DNA of 64,000 nt from contig NC_068357.1 in NCBI RefSeq assembly GCF_020536995.1, forward strand, positions 59,215,623 to 59,279,622, given 5' to 3'. Both the position numbers and the translations under genes were made by a program. Source of the stretch: Dreissena polymorpha (lineage: Eukaryota; Mollusca; Bivalvia; Myida; Dreissenidae). Shown piece after piece: positions 24,340 to 37,146 of the stretch (position 1 is its first letter; every line of letters begins with the position of its first letter). The notes beneath the pieces were generated by a model. The model was not told where the DNA came from, did not search any database, and was given only the letters and a program-made list of their open reading frames with translations.

Positions 24340-24460
24340 CGATGATAAAATGATAATAATGATGATGATAATGCTGCTGCTGTTGATGATGACGATGATG
24401 ATAATGCTGCTGCTGTTGTTGCTGCTGCTGCTGATGATGATGATGATTTTTCTTTTTTAC
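24340..24460. repeat. GAT/CTG trinucleotide microsatellite
   Basis: Interrupted GAT and CTG triplets alternate over about 120 bases in two similar blocks containing GATAATGCTGCTGCTGTTG. Confidence 0.9.
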
Positions 24461-24511
24461 AATGATGATTACGATGGTTATCTAAGGTAGACAGCTCGCG
24501 GATGAAAAAAT

Positions 24512-24703
24512 TTGCCTTTTTATGTTACCTCCCTTGATCACCGTCATATGCAATTGCGTGCTTACATTGTTTACCTTAAAACGTTCGAAGTTGATGAGGA
24601 CCTTTCCGAGCCAGATGATACATCATGTGTGGACCCTGATTGTGACCCACCACCCCAACCTATTATAGTTACTAGACTGACGAAAGTTGGTACGAATGTT
24701 TAA
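24512..24703 (+). other. Short open frame with acidic, proline-rich end, unassigned
   Basis: A 63-codon frame ending at 24703 with an acidic segment (VDEDLSEPDDTSCVDPDCDP) and then PPPQPIIVTRLTK. Its composition is less AT-driven than surrounding frames, so it may be the last exon of a gene or the tail of a decayed transposase. It has no ATG at its start and no family match that I know. Confidence 0.2.
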
Positions 24704-24899
24704 TTAAAGCTGCAATTTCCAGCTATTTCGTTGTTACGGAAAGATGTTTCAATGTTTGTGTGATGTAGGGGAGGGGGGGGGGAACCGAAGTACCCAGAGG
24801 ATACCTCATCTGTCCGGTATGGTAACCACCATCCAAACTCACATGGTGAATTAAAAACGTGAAACAATTTAGTGTTTTGATATACGCCATATGCAGATA

Positions 24900-25380
24900 A
24901 AGCGGGTATGATGAGTTGCGTTGATATCAGATGAGGTGTGGTGCTGAGTTTGTGTGTGGGATGAAATGTCGGTGCGTGAGTTTTTGTCTGGCAGGATGAG
25001 AAGAAGTGTGATTGTTTAAGATGAGATGTTGTTGTGTAAGATGATGTAAGATTTTATGAGATCTGATGTGGTTGTGTGAGTTGAGATGTGATTGTGCGAG
25101 ACGAGGTTTGGTTGGTTGAGATAAAATGTGGTAGGTAGATATAAAGTGTTCTGTTGTGATATGATATGTGAATGAGTGATGTAGTGTTTGGTGGGAAGAA
25201 GTGTTGTGGGTGAGATACCGTGTTGTGGGATAAGGTGAGGTTGGATGAAATGAAGTGACGTGTGTTCAGATGTGGCGTGGTGGTTTGAGATGAAGTGTGG
25301 GAGAGTAAGATTTTATATGGTGGATGAGATGGGTTGTGTGGGGGTTGAGGTGCAGAGAATTGTAGTAAGTTGAAATGTGG
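24900..25380. repeat. Degenerate GATGAGNTGTGGTTGTG minisatellite
   Basis: Variants of GAGATGTGGTTGTGTGAG recur about every 20-25 bases with many substitutions and spacing changes over nearly 500 bases. It is strongly purine-plus-thymine biased on the plus strand (G/T/A rich, few C). Confidence 0.75.
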
Positions 25381-25529
25381 TCAAGAACGATGAATGAGTT
25401 TTTAGGTCTATCTGCGTTAGAAAAGTAACCATGGTTACATTTTTTATAACTGAGACATGGAAGGCGAGTGTTTTAATACTGTGCATGCTATTAATGAAAA
25501 AGCTCGTATTTGCTCTTCGACCCAATATA

Positions 25530-27640
25530 CAAAACAGCTTTAAAGGTAATCTTCATTTTTATCGTTAATGTCTACAAATTCGTTGGAAAATAAAATCACA
25601 GATACAATTAAGTTCCTCTTCGGCGCCGAAAAGGTATAGTACACTGTATATTTGTAAGGTTGTTAGAAACGTTTCCCTTATAATCTGCAACGATTTTAAT
25701 GTGAAGTTTGTGTTTTGCTCCACCTTAGAAACGTTGAAAACCAATATCGAAGTTCATAAAAAATTGATATTTTACATAATGTCGAGAAGATATAGGACAT
25801 GTTGGTGTTGTTTATCCTTACTATGTACTAAATTTTATTTCCAAAACGTCTAAAATATTAAATACTTATATTAGAATGTTTGATTTTATGCATTTTTTGT
25901 CGATTGCCTTATGGACTAAGATGAGAGTTTCATCTAATTTGGTTGTTTTGTTATTTATACTATGATCAAAGTAGTATGCAATTTCTCACTCCCTGACGTT
26001 AGAAGAATATGTAATCTCTCTAAAATCTAGTATTACTACGCATGGTATCGGATACACACCCATTTAAAATATCATATATTTAATGCGATTTACACTTTAT
26101 ATCGATTGTAGATTTGGCGTCCAATTGTTGCAATATTGAGCTTGTTTGTTTTTCTTTGCAAGACAAATATCAGGTCAAGCCACGAATAAAAAAACGTATT
26201 CGTGAAGTTTATTTAGCAAGGCATTTTGCTACTGAAGCAAATTATAATATGTAGCAGACTTGGTATCAGATAAAAACATTGTCGCTACGAAGTCCATTTG
26301 TTTCCGCGAAATATATTGAGCACGTGTTGTACTGTAACCATGCATTTTAGTATGAAGTTTACTTGATGTGATAAGAGGAAGCCTAAATGAGTTAACATGT
26401 CACATGGGCTTGTAATATGAAATTAAAAAGGTATAGTAGCAATAAAATAAGTACCGTTTATAACCATAGAAACATCCCTTTATAGGACGTTCTATTTTGA
26501 TAAAACACCATCTGAAAACTGGATACCTAATTCTATTAGTATTGTATAGATTATGGTACTGACAGCAATAAAACGTTATCAAACATTAAAATAAATTCCT
26601 CATAAACATGGTGTTTTAACAAACTTTTTAATCAAGTTTGTATCCAAAATAAATTAAGTTGTCAAGTTTATGTTTGTCATTATGTTTATGGGATACATTA
26701 AAGGATGTTGAATACTTTCAATCATCGGTACAAATAAAGAAAGTTTTAAATTATAAAAATGTCTACAGCAAACATTTGTTCCATAAATAGCTAGATATTT
26801 GTTTTATAAATTCGTTAGCAAGAATTCCAACAAAAAATAGGCAGATGCGTATTGACCATGCCAAAAAAGGCTTTATCTTGCATTTCTGAAAGTCAACGTG
26901 ACACTTTTCGTTTCAAAGCAGTGCTGAAAAAGAACACTTCTGATTTAACTCGATCAAGGGTTTTCTGTTAAAAATACTGTGTTCTGCTTCTTGTTTTTTT
27001 TCTCAATAAAAACGAATGTCACTTTCGTTGTACCTGTAAATAATATAGGTGTATGCTTTTGTAACATTTATTTTAACAATGATAATTAAAAAATAAAAAC
27101 AATATGTAACAGATATGTACAAAATGATGATAATATTTCAACATTAATTTGGCATAATTTATAAAAAGAAACCATTTTGATTGACATGTATAATTTTCAT
27201 AAGTTTTCTGACAAAATAGTGTTTAAATTTTTCAGTGCCGACTGATCCTTTTCCATAAGTTAAGAATAAAGCAAATATTTCAGATTTCAATATTAAGTTT
27301 ATTACATATATAAGCACAACTCATCATATATTACAGTTACATCCGAAATGTTAATTAGCACAACTATATGCGTAGCTTTATTTGTTCCAGCACGAATTAC
27401 ATTTCAATAACTCTGAGCTGTCGAGCTCGTGGTTGGCGTGAAGACTGATATTAATATGACAACTATATGTCAACATTTAGAAAAAACACTTAAATTTGAT
27501 TTGCCATATAGCACACCAATTCACGTTTGTTGCATTCTGTTCACTGTTCAGGGTAACCAAGAAAACATTAATAAAACACCACCTTTGCTAAATGAAAAAC
27601 ATGCAAGCACTCTGTCATCAGTTGCGCGTTTGTAAATTAT
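25530..27640. other. No recognisable gene
   Basis: AT-rich sequence. No repeat family or coding exon recognised. Confidence 0.4.
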
Positions 27641-27649
27641 TTAATTACA

Positions 27650-28450
27650 CAGACATTATGCATTACAAAGGCTTACTTCATCAAGTTTTAGACAGACTGA
27701 AATACTGCAGTGAATGGTAGGTGTCAAAGTCAATGTAAATACATATTTAATAATATTAAATTCATTATAGCTATCAGACTTGTCGCACTGATATACAGAC
27801 ATGTGTTTTAATTTTTTGTTCAAACCAGCGTGCAAAACTTTCTTTAATATTTCAGTGTCAGATCTCCTGACAGCTTTCAGTTGCACTGCTTGATCAAAAA
27901 CTTCTTCTAATCTTGTAGCTTACTTGGCCACAGATTCATTTGTTTGTTGTTGAATAAAATTTGCGCATGATACTTTCACGACTCTCAATGTTGCCATATG
28001 TATTTTATAATTTAAATAAAACTTCATCAAGGGTCACATCTGGACCAAGTCGGCGAATAACATCACCAGCACTGCCTTTCAAAGACCGACGCACCCCTAA
28101 TAAAATTTGTTCATTTTTAAAAACGTTGCTTTGTCTTAAAGCTTCTACTTCATATTTAAAGGTGTCATAATTCACTTTACCTTTTCCTTCATCTACAAAG
28201 AATGTGGATATTTTAGGAATTGAAAATGTCCTGGTCTATCATGTATCAAATGTGCATCCACTACTGTAGGAGCATGTGTAGTTTCCGGCTTTACATTTCC
28301 AAAAGCCTCAACTAATTTAAACATGTCTTTTGCAGTGTCCATTTTAGGCTTTATTTTCAACATTTTAAGTTTCTCTAGCAATCTCATTTCATCTTCAGTT
28401 ATTCCACCTGCAGCCTCTTCTAATTTATTTTCTTCAGGATCCATTCTTGT
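27650..28450 (-). mobile_element. Retroelement Gag-like fossil (PNMA/Ty3-type capsid region)
   Basis: Pieces on the minus strand resemble the capsid region of Gag proteins of LTR elements and their PNMA-type relatives: an acidic helical start (MDPEENKLEEAAGG), then segments with YDTFKYEVEALRQS, RRSLKGSAGDVIRRLGPDV, SRESIMRKFYS and LKAVRRSDTEILKKVLHAGL. No protease, reverse transcriptase, integrase or terminal repeats were recognised nearby. It is broken, with several interruptions, and looks moderately old. It could equally be a fragment of a domesticated relative. Confidence 0.6.
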
Positions 28451-28834
28451 ACAACTTTGGTACAACAACTTTAAATAATAACTGAACAACAAACAATCAA
28501 AAATAGAATTCAATTAACTATCAAGTTTATTGAATAAAGATCTTTCCAAACATCCAATTAAATGATACAAGTTTTAAAACTCACATCAACTATTCAATAT
28601 ACAGTCACATTCAAATAATATAATGATGTGAACGACTAAACGCTCAATCATCACGTCAAAAATACATTAATGAAATTCATTAATATGTGATCAATATCAC
28701 ACAAATACTGAGTTGCAAATAAAACACAAATTAATTAAATCTCAAAATAATTGTCAATTTTCACTCAATATATTTCAATTAAGTTCTCATTTCATCTGTA
28801 TAAAGAGACTGTACTGTCACATTCTCCTTATTAA

Positions 28835-29060
28835 GTGTGGGGATATTGTGGTTATCTCCGCCGTCTGTCTGTCCGTCCGTCCGTCCTGGTCACTATCTCC
28901 TCTAATACTATTAGCACTAGAACCTTGAAACTTACACACATGGTAGCTATGAGCATATGTGCGACCCTGCACTATTTGGAATTTCGGTCTGACCCCTGGG
29001 TCAAAAGTAATAGGGGTTGGGGTGGGGCCGGGTCAGAGATTTTCACTCATTTTTTTTAGG
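28835..29060. repeat. Interspersed repeat with CCGTCC tract
   Basis: A (CCGT)n-like tract (GTCTGTCCGTCCGTCCGTCC) is followed by a moderately GC-rich segment containing GAAACTTACACACATGG and GGGTCAAAAGTAATAGGGG. A related arrangement is at 32840-33140. I recognise the type as a widespread mollusc repeat but cannot name its class. It runs directly into the 150-bp satellite. Confidence 0.5.
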
Positions 29061-29800
29061 TTATTTTACATTAACTTCTTCATTTCTACACCGATTCACT
29101 TCAAACTGATACTGAACCCCTCTTATGATAATACGGTTAATCTCAACTATGCATGGCCCCATTACCAACACTGGGGCGCCCGCCCACATAGGCCACACCC
29201 ACCCAAAATTGCCTTTTACTATAATTTCTTCATTTCTACACCGATTCACTTCAAATTGATACTGAACCTCTCTTCTGACAATACTGTCAATCTCAACTAT
29301 TCATTGCCCCATTAACAACCCTGGGGCGCCCACATAGATCACACCCATCCAAAATTGACTTCTACTATAATTTCTTCATTTCTACACCGATTTACTTCAA
29401 ATTGATACTGAACCTCTCTTCTCACAATACGGTCAATCTCAACTATGCATGGCCCCATTACCAACCCTGTGGCGCCCCGCCCACACAGACCACACCCACC
29501 CAACATTGCCTTTTACTATAATTTCTTCATTTCTACACCGATTTACTTCAAATTGATACTGCACTTCTCTTATGACAATACGGTAAATCTCAACTATGCA
29601 TTGCCCCATTACCAACCCTGGGGCGCCCCGCCAACATAGGCCACACCCACCCAAAATTGCCTTTTACTATAATTTCTTCATTTCGATACCGATTCACTTC
29701 TAATTGATACTGAACTTCTCTTATGACAATACGGTCAATCTCAACTATGCATGGCCCCATTACCAACCCTGGGGCACCCCGCCAACATAGTTACACCTTG
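29060..29800. repeat. Five-copy satellite, about 150-bp period
   Basis: The anchor CATTTCTACACCGATT(C/T)ACTTC recurs at 29081, 29231, 29378, 29528 and about 29679: spacings of 150, 147, 150 and 151. Each unit also carries CAACTATGCATGGCCCCATT and GGGGCGCCC, and CACACCCACCCAAAATTG. The array ends at the truncated 3' side of the LINE. Confidence 0.92.
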
Positions 29801-32800
29801 CTATTAAAACACTTAAAATATTGACGGGGCCACATTTTTTACACATGTTGGCCAAAGTTTAATAAGAAGTCTATGTCAATGCCTAATAATTTTACTACAT
29901 CTTCACATGTTATAGTGTTATCCCCAATACTGATTTCTTTTAAATGTTCATGAGTTTTTTTACCAATAGAGATTGCTTGAAATTTTTCTGGATTAGCTTG
30001 CATTTGGTTGAAATTAAACAATTGTATAAGTAGAATGCTTTCTGATTCAATGACTGATTTGAGTGTTTCAATGTTTTTGTGATTGAATGAGAGGGTATTA
30101 TCATCTGCATAGTTATAGAGTGTTGATTTGTGTACACAATAGGAAATATTGTTCATGAAAATGTTAAAGATAAGGGGCCCAAGTATAGAGCGTTGTGGAG
30201 CCCCTTTTTTGGTTTTTAGCCAAGGACTATGGTTATAGCCAAGCTTGACTCTTTGTTTGCGTTCAGATAGGTATTCGTGTATGAGGGTACAAGCGCTGTC
30301 GGATAAACCGTAGGCAGACATTTTTGCAATAATAAGGTCATTCGGAAGGCAGTCAAATGCCTTAGATAGGTCCATTAGGATTGCGACTTTGCATTCATTT
30401 ATGTCGAGTGATTGTTTCCAAACTTCACAAAGACGGAGGAGCGTAGTTTGACATCCATAATTAGGTCTTAAAGCTGCCAAATAATTGCTGAAAATGTTTT
30501 CAAAATGGGTGGATAGATGTTTATTAATTATTTTTTCAAAGATTTTTGACATAGATTGCAAAATGCTTACATGCCTATAATTCATTTTGACAAAGGGGTC
30601 CTCTTTGTTATAGATTGGTGTGACCTGTGCAAGTTTGAGGTTGTTTTGGAATTGACTGTTTTTATCATTGGTTTGCAATATTATTTATAGGTTGTGGGAT
30701 GATATTTGAAGCTGCTTTTAGAATTTTAGGTGTCAGTGCATCAACGCCTGTGGTTTTCTTTGTATCCAAGGAGTTTAAGTGTGATTTAACCTCTGCACAT
30801 GTTGTTAATTTGAAATCGAATATAGAGTTGTCAGTGTGATGAAGTGAAATTTTCCTGATGCTTGGGTGATTCTTGTTTAGTTGTGTATTATTGTTAATGC
30901 CTATATTATTTGCAATATTTACATAGAAATCATTCAAGATAGTACTAACTTGTGATTGTTCTGACACTAAGTTATAATTTTCTTTCAAGATAATTTCATT
31001 TGTGTTTTTGTTTTGAGTATGTGTTGATAAAAAAGGTTTAATAGTAGGCCAGAAGTCTTTTGATTTTGGACCGCCACTACATCTTTCCATGAAATAAGTA
31101 TCAATAGAGTTTCTTTTTATTTTGGTCTTTTGGTTTCTCAGTTTTTGACGATGCTGCGAAGTCTAAGTTATCATACCATGAAAAAGTTCTTCACAATGGG
31201 AATCTATGTGAAAGACCGAGCCAGTCCGATTGAGATATCTCATTTTTTCTAATCGGCATACCTCACTGATTATCATTGATAAAGGTAAAGGAAGCTCAGC
31301 TATAAATAGGACAGCATATTCTGGGAAAGAGATTTAATACTAGTTTGACAAACGTTAATTTTAGATCAGTTATATTCAATCCATTATATGTTTAGCGATC
31401 ATTGAAACAACTATGCAATTTCTGTATTGTATTTGACATTTTTCGTGATTCTGTAAAAAAATTGCGAATGAAAACGTGTATAATTAACGTTTAACGCGAT
31501 CATGAGTGTAAAGAAAACGAATTATTTCGAACCTGCCATTTGTAAACGTTATAGCGAGTATGGTATATAAACAGCATAATAGCCGTATGACATCTGTGAA
31601 ACTCGCTCTTATGCGTGCTTTCTAATATTGCATATTTAATAAACTTTTCAAACAGAAATAACAGAGCCACGTCAGCGCACATACTATGTTTGATAATTAA
31701 TTCGTTTGTTGGATAGTGTTTGCTGTTTTAAACACATATTAGGTCATATCGCGGAGATTTAGTTAATCTTACCATGCGTTCATGGGCCAATCTGACGTAT
31801 TCAAGTGCTCTTACGACTATGTGCTCATACCTACTTTCGGGAATAATCATAAAATCATTGACGTACATAACGAACAAACATGCCTAAGTTTATTGAATTA
31901 GAGAAAAAACAATAATCAAAAGAGAAAAATTATATGTTCATGCACATGGGCATGTGAAATCACGTCCAAATGTTTCGTACCCACATACACAATTGTGGTG
32001 ATGTAGATAAACTTAAATTGATGCCTTTATATCCATCCTCTTTAAAAGCATCGTCACACCAGTACTGTCAATACTTTGATTTGTAGGCTTCCCAGTTCTT
32101 CGTACTTCTATCATTTAGTATGTATTACGAGCTGGCCTTGCTTTGTAAATAACTTTTCTATATTCAGAATTCATATATGGGGTGGATTTGTCCTAGGTTT
32201 TTTTCTGTTTAATAGGAGCGTGTTCATCAACTATTTCTTTAAATAAAGTTTCAGTTTCCCAGTAAATATCATCAACATCATCAAAAATATGAGCAATATG
32301 AAAACGTAATTTTGTCAGATCATCTTCAAAGGATTCTTCATTAAATTGTTTGTTGCTTGTAAATAAGACATTTTGTTCCGATCAATTGTGTTCATATGTT
32401 CCTTAAGTGTTGTAAAAATCATACTATGACAATCAATAATGCTGCAGTTAACAACTTAAGTATTACAAAGTAAATTACTAGAGTTTGTTAAAATAACATC
32501 GATTAGTGACGGCGTAGAATTTCTGGTAAAACAGGTTGGGTTTTGCATAAGATTTGTCAGGTTGAAAGAATCGATTAGAGTATCAATAGGTTTTCTTTTG
32601 TCACAATTCAACATATCATAGTTTAAATCTCCGATTACAATTATATGATCAAAATTTATATACATCTTATCTAGCATGGATATTTCGTTATCAAATAGAC
32701 TGAATGAATTTTGTTAGCGTTTAATTGAATTGTTTTACTGTAGACAGCACATTCTGATTCAGTGATGAAACTGTTTATAATGTGCAGCAAATTGAGCAAT

Positions 32801-32830
32801 GTACATGTGATTTCGAAAAATTCAAACGAA
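29795..32830 (-). mobile_element. Non-LTR retrotransposon (CR1/Jockey group), broken and interrupted
   Basis: Read on the minus strand from 32830 downward. The C-terminal part of an APE-type endonuclease comes first (GDLNYDML, SLIDVILTN at 32456-32677). A linker follows (KKPRTNPP; FWPTIKPFLS at 31090-30665), then the reverse transcriptase at 30678-29839 with AILMDLSKAFDCLPNDL, GAPQRSILGPL (usually GVPQGSILGPL) and the YADD box as YADDNT. Linker and RT are in different frames and the endonuclease has lost its start. The 3' part after the palm is missing where the satellite begins, near 29795. A 0.94-kb insertion splits the linker. It is inactive. The clade is judged from motif style only. Confidence 0.85.
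31143..32082. mobile_element. 0.94-kb insertion in the LINE, with short inverted ends
   Basis: LINE coding stops near 31142 and resumes near 32083. The insert begins TTTTTGACGATGCTG and carries AGCATCGTCA near 32047, an inverted match to its start. The sequence from 31146 to about 31280, including GACCGAGCCAGTCCGATTGAGA, also occurs at 58247-58400 and starts at the same bases, which supports this as a real element end. No coding capacity seen. Confidence 0.6.
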
Positions 32831-32839
32831 TTATATTTC

Positions 32840-33140
32840 TAGATATGTGGTTTATTATCCCTTGCCATCGGCGGAGGGATAATAGTTTGGCGTTGTCCGT
32901 CCGTCCGTCTTTCCGTCCGTCCGGAGCCATATCTTGGAAGTGCTTTTGCGGATTTCATTGAAACTTGGTATGAGTATATATATAGATAAGAGGATGATGC
33001 ACGCCAAATTGCATTGTACACCATCTGTTAATAACGGAGTTATGGCCCTTTGTATCTTGAAAAAAATGCTTTTTTGAGTGTTAAATATAACACTTTTGTG
33101 TCCAGAAGCATATTGGCGGCGGATATCAATTCAACGAATG
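32840..33140. repeat. Interspersed repeat with CCGTCCGTCC tract, second copy
   Basis: Contains GTCCGTCCGTCTTTCCGTCC, then GAAACTTGGTATGAGT and GGAGTTATGGCCCTTTG, and finishes with GGCGGCGGATATCAATTCAA. This arrangement is common in bivalve genomes; class uncertain. Confidence 0.5.
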
Positions 33141-33149
33141 TGCTTGTTT

Positions 33150-34780
33150 TATTCAAAAACTAATTATTTAAATCATTTACTGTTTACTTTACGATGGAAA
33201 CTCTGAGACAACATCCTGTCAAAACAAACATAATGGCGGGCGTGTAGTATTGTTTTAATATAGCACATCATCCCTTTGAAGGTATTTTTATTCATTGTTT
33301 CGAATTATGGTAATATTTAGAAATAATTTACAATGCCTTAATAAGAGAAAAAATAACAACATATTAACTTACTATCATATTCACTTTGAATTTGATAATG
33401 GGTTTGGTTAAACATTTGAAATTAATTGTGTTTCCATGTTTGTATCAAAGTCAGTGTAACTTTTTTATTTTTCGTGTACATTAATCAGCTTTGAATTTGT
33501 TACATGCAATATAATTACAAACCGACTATTACAGCTGCTAAATATTGTGGAATAATGTTAACATAATTATAAGTGTAGAAAATGCAAAGCAATAATGATT
33601 AGATCCTCAATACGTGAACAGCTATAATTCACTGCCGGTTTTATTTGCTTGCCGTCATAGATATCAGTGGTTCATCCTCACTGTTATCGTTTGTTATATT
33701 ATCAGGTTGATTTATAATTATCAATGAAATTGATAATGTGTGTACATTTTTTTATGATTACCAAACCCGACTCAAAATACCCGACTCGACAAATGATACT
33801 CGATCCAAGCCGAAATAAAACAAGTGTTCTACCCGCTGCAACGCTAATTTTCCGTCCTATAATCAACATCTTTAACTCAATGATGAAACGTGGCCAGCAT
33901 TTTGATCTTTAAAATATCTCGGCTCAAATTGACTTTGGGTCCGATAGGGTCAAAAACTAGCTTATAATGTTGAATAAAATTAAACCTTATAAATAATTAA
34001 ACAGCATCAACTTTTAATTAGTCACAATCACATTAAGTCTCAATGTATATTCGTGTCCTTATAAGAGCCAAGTAAAAAAAATCAATATGTTTTATACAAC
34101 CTAGGCTCATGTGACCCTCTTACTGTTTTCATAGAACAGTCGATGACTCCTATAATCGCATTTGAACTATACCGGAATTAATTGAAGTTGTTTTATTAAC
34201 ATGAAACTTGCATAAAAAGCCGTCATGCATATACGCATTTCAACAGGTAGGAATCGACATCTCGCCTGGACGATGATCGCTCCGCCCACTTAGTCACATA
34301 GCTCAGCGGTTAGAAAACCTAGACAAACTTACACGAAAGTTATGGAAGGGAATATCCGCCAGTCCATGCATGATGTTAAATGACATTCTCATTTTAACTA
34401 CTGTCATATGCTTTCTGATACATGGTCTTTGCATTTTGCCTAGTTACATTTACTTTGCAAACATTTTATCTCAATGTCGCATGTTGATAAGTTTATAATT
34501 ACTTCATATATATCTTTACTTCGTGTGTGTTATTGACAACTGCAGTTGAACTTTTGGAACTTGTATTAATGCTTATTCTAACGGCGTTCTTTGTTTAACT
34601 ATGTGCATTTGGCTATTTTGCTACTAAATTTTACAATCTGTTAATATCTTTGTGGATCAATATTACTTCTTAAGTCGATTGCTAAAGCGTCTTTGATTTA
34701 GAATTAGTCTTCGGTTTTGCATACACCGCCATTATAAATAGTTCACAATCCGAAAGGGGAACCAGTATTAAAAAACCTAA
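33150..34780. other. No gene; short SINE-like and repeat-related fragments
   Basis: About 34300-34325 carries a tRNA A-box-like CATAGCTCAGCGGTTAGA without a clear B box, possibly a SINE fragment. 34330-34368 is the inverse of the segment around 38470-38512 (CATGGACTGGCGGATATTCC). The remainder is AT-rich and unassigned. Confidence 0.4.
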
Positions 34781-34973
34781 TTCCAGCGCAAATTGCAGCG
34801 TAAATTACTATTGCCGGGAGATCACTCTTAACATCAAAATCAAAATATCCGGTATCAACCGTGATACATCGACTATTTCTGGAATCCTTCGTAAAAAGCG
34901 GTGATAGAGTAAAATAATGAATATTGAAAGGAAATAAATACAATTGACCCTTGCTCTGGGAAAATGGGGTTTA

Positions 34974-35178
34974 ATGCATGTTCCTAAAGTGTTGTCGCAG
35001 GTTAACTTGTACGGTCCGCACAGGCTAATCAGGGAAGACACTTTCTGGTTTTATGAGATTTTTCGTTCAAAGAAAGCATTTTGAAAAAGAAAATCCAGTC
35101 TAGGCCGAAAGTGTTGTCCCAGATAAGCATGTGTGGACCACATAAGCTTATCTGGGACGACACTTCACACACATGCAT
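34974..35178. mobile_element. Hairpin MITE, copy 2
   Basis: The counterpart of 193-396, carried along by the large duplication. Ends and hairpins as in copy 1. Confidence 0.68.
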
Positions 35179-36991
35179 AAAGATAATTTCGCCAGAATAC
35201 ATGTATCAGGTCTACCTAACCTAAGCTGTTCACTGCAAACAAATTATAACTAATGTCTAAATGTGAGCACAACAAAATAGAAAGGCAAGACATTTTTACT
35301 AAAAAACTACACCATTGAAATCTAGCAAGAACATATCTGATTACCAATCTACAAGATGTGTAAAAAGATGCTTGTAAAATCATTGCAAGATAAGTAAAAT
35401 AATGTGAAATAAATCAATTTCTCTAATATTATGTTGAGCTAAAGCATGCCAAATGCTCAAATGGCAAACAACAAATTGCTGCATGATTGATATATGTTCC
35501 AGCAGAATATTTCTTATTAAGAATGGCCTTATTTTTTTCTAAATCTTAATGAAATAACACTTTAGATATTGGATACAGAGTAGCCAAAATTCTTAGCAAT
35601 AAAACACATAACACACTCTATTATCATTATCAGAACATTAAGACTGGTCCCTGAAGGTTTTTCTTAAGCTGCTTGTAGCTCCAGTTAATTTGATTCACCT
35701 TTGTGCTGGTGTCTCTCCCTGGTAACGTCTAGCTCCTTCAACAGGTGGTCTTAGTTGTAACCAGGAACCTGCATTTACAGTAGGGAAGTGAATGCAACAC
35801 ATTTGTCTTGTTAAGGTTGAAATCATTTAATATTTAGCTTGATTTATGCAAGAGCTTAGGCCTTATTAAGAAACGTGAAGTGTATGCAATTGTATAACTG
35901 ATAACTTATTATAGCTATTTACCTTGAATTTTACGGGCAAAAAAAACTTTTAAATTCTATTACTGATACCAGCAGAGTTACCGGTATAACCTGTGCAGTT
36001 TGAATCTGACTCAACTTGATACACATGTTAATTTGTATACAGTACTTAAGTGCCGTGTTGTGGAATCTGATTATCTGTATTGCAGCGATGTCTTTGCGAA
36101 ATTGGAAAAAGGACGGGTACACTTGCGAATTATTTTTTTTCATTCAAAAGTGTTTGAAATATCCTAAACTATGGAACTCATTCCATAAACCTTTTTAGAG
36201 TTAGCTGCTAAAAGCATTTTTTCCTAATCATTAATTATGTAGGGAGTTTCAAGAACAAATTGAAAGTACAGGAAGGTCTTGTAAACAATAATTAGGAAGT
36301 ATTCAATAATAAATGACTTCTATAAGTTTGCACAGTAAAATAAGTTGCATATGCATGAATATTATGAAACAATAGAAATCTTTAGATTGAAAAAGAATTA
36401 GTTTGGTATAGACTGTAGTTCCAAAATATCTAGCATATGCCTCTTTAGTGATGCCTACCTGATTACACCTGGGAGTAATAGTCCAGTGCTGACACTGCCA
36501 CAGTTCCTGTATTTGCATGTCCATGCCTCCTTCTTTTACTGTCGGGTGCAAATTGCCTTTGCAGCACTAGTGCTACTGACAGAGGTTACTGGTGCAAGTG
36601 CTGGTATTGTGTACTCCTGTCACATGTGTTGATATTCAACAAATCTGCTGCCTTTAAAAGAGCAGCTGCTCTTTGCTGTTGGCTCATATCTGCAAATGTA
36701 TTCATGTACATTATTTTTTATTTATAAAAACAAGTCACCATTATGTAGTATAATCATAGAATCGAGAGATAATAACTGTTACGTAGTCAGATATTACACT
36801 TGCTGATCTAAGTTTCTATACATTTTTCACAGAAATATGATCTTATCTGCTTTGATCATCTAAGTACCATCCTTATGGGAAATCTTCAACCCACCCCCCA
36901 TTATCCTACACGTACTAACATCTTGATGTGTTTGTTTGTATGGTGTTTTTGCCTGTGTATTTAACTTACATTAAGGCAAAGATTCACTTAA

Positions 36992-37146
36992 TAATGCTTC
37001 CTGGGTTTCACCAGTACTAGGCTAGGGCTCTGCAGTCTCGCCAGAAGAAACTCCCATGAAAAAAAATCAGCACCGCACGTGAGGATCGAACCCAGGTACC
37101 CTGAGTTACAAACCGAAAACATTATCTGGGTCACTGAGCTACACAT
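36992..37146 (-). mobile_element. tRNA-derived SINE, copy 2
   Basis: The counterpart of 2219-2373 with the same tRNA-like head and body and a few substitutions. Confidence 0.7.

Noticed and set aside
34300-34325. Complete SINE at CATAGCTCAGCGGTTAGA
   Set aside because: Only an A-box-like stretch; no B box or body follows.
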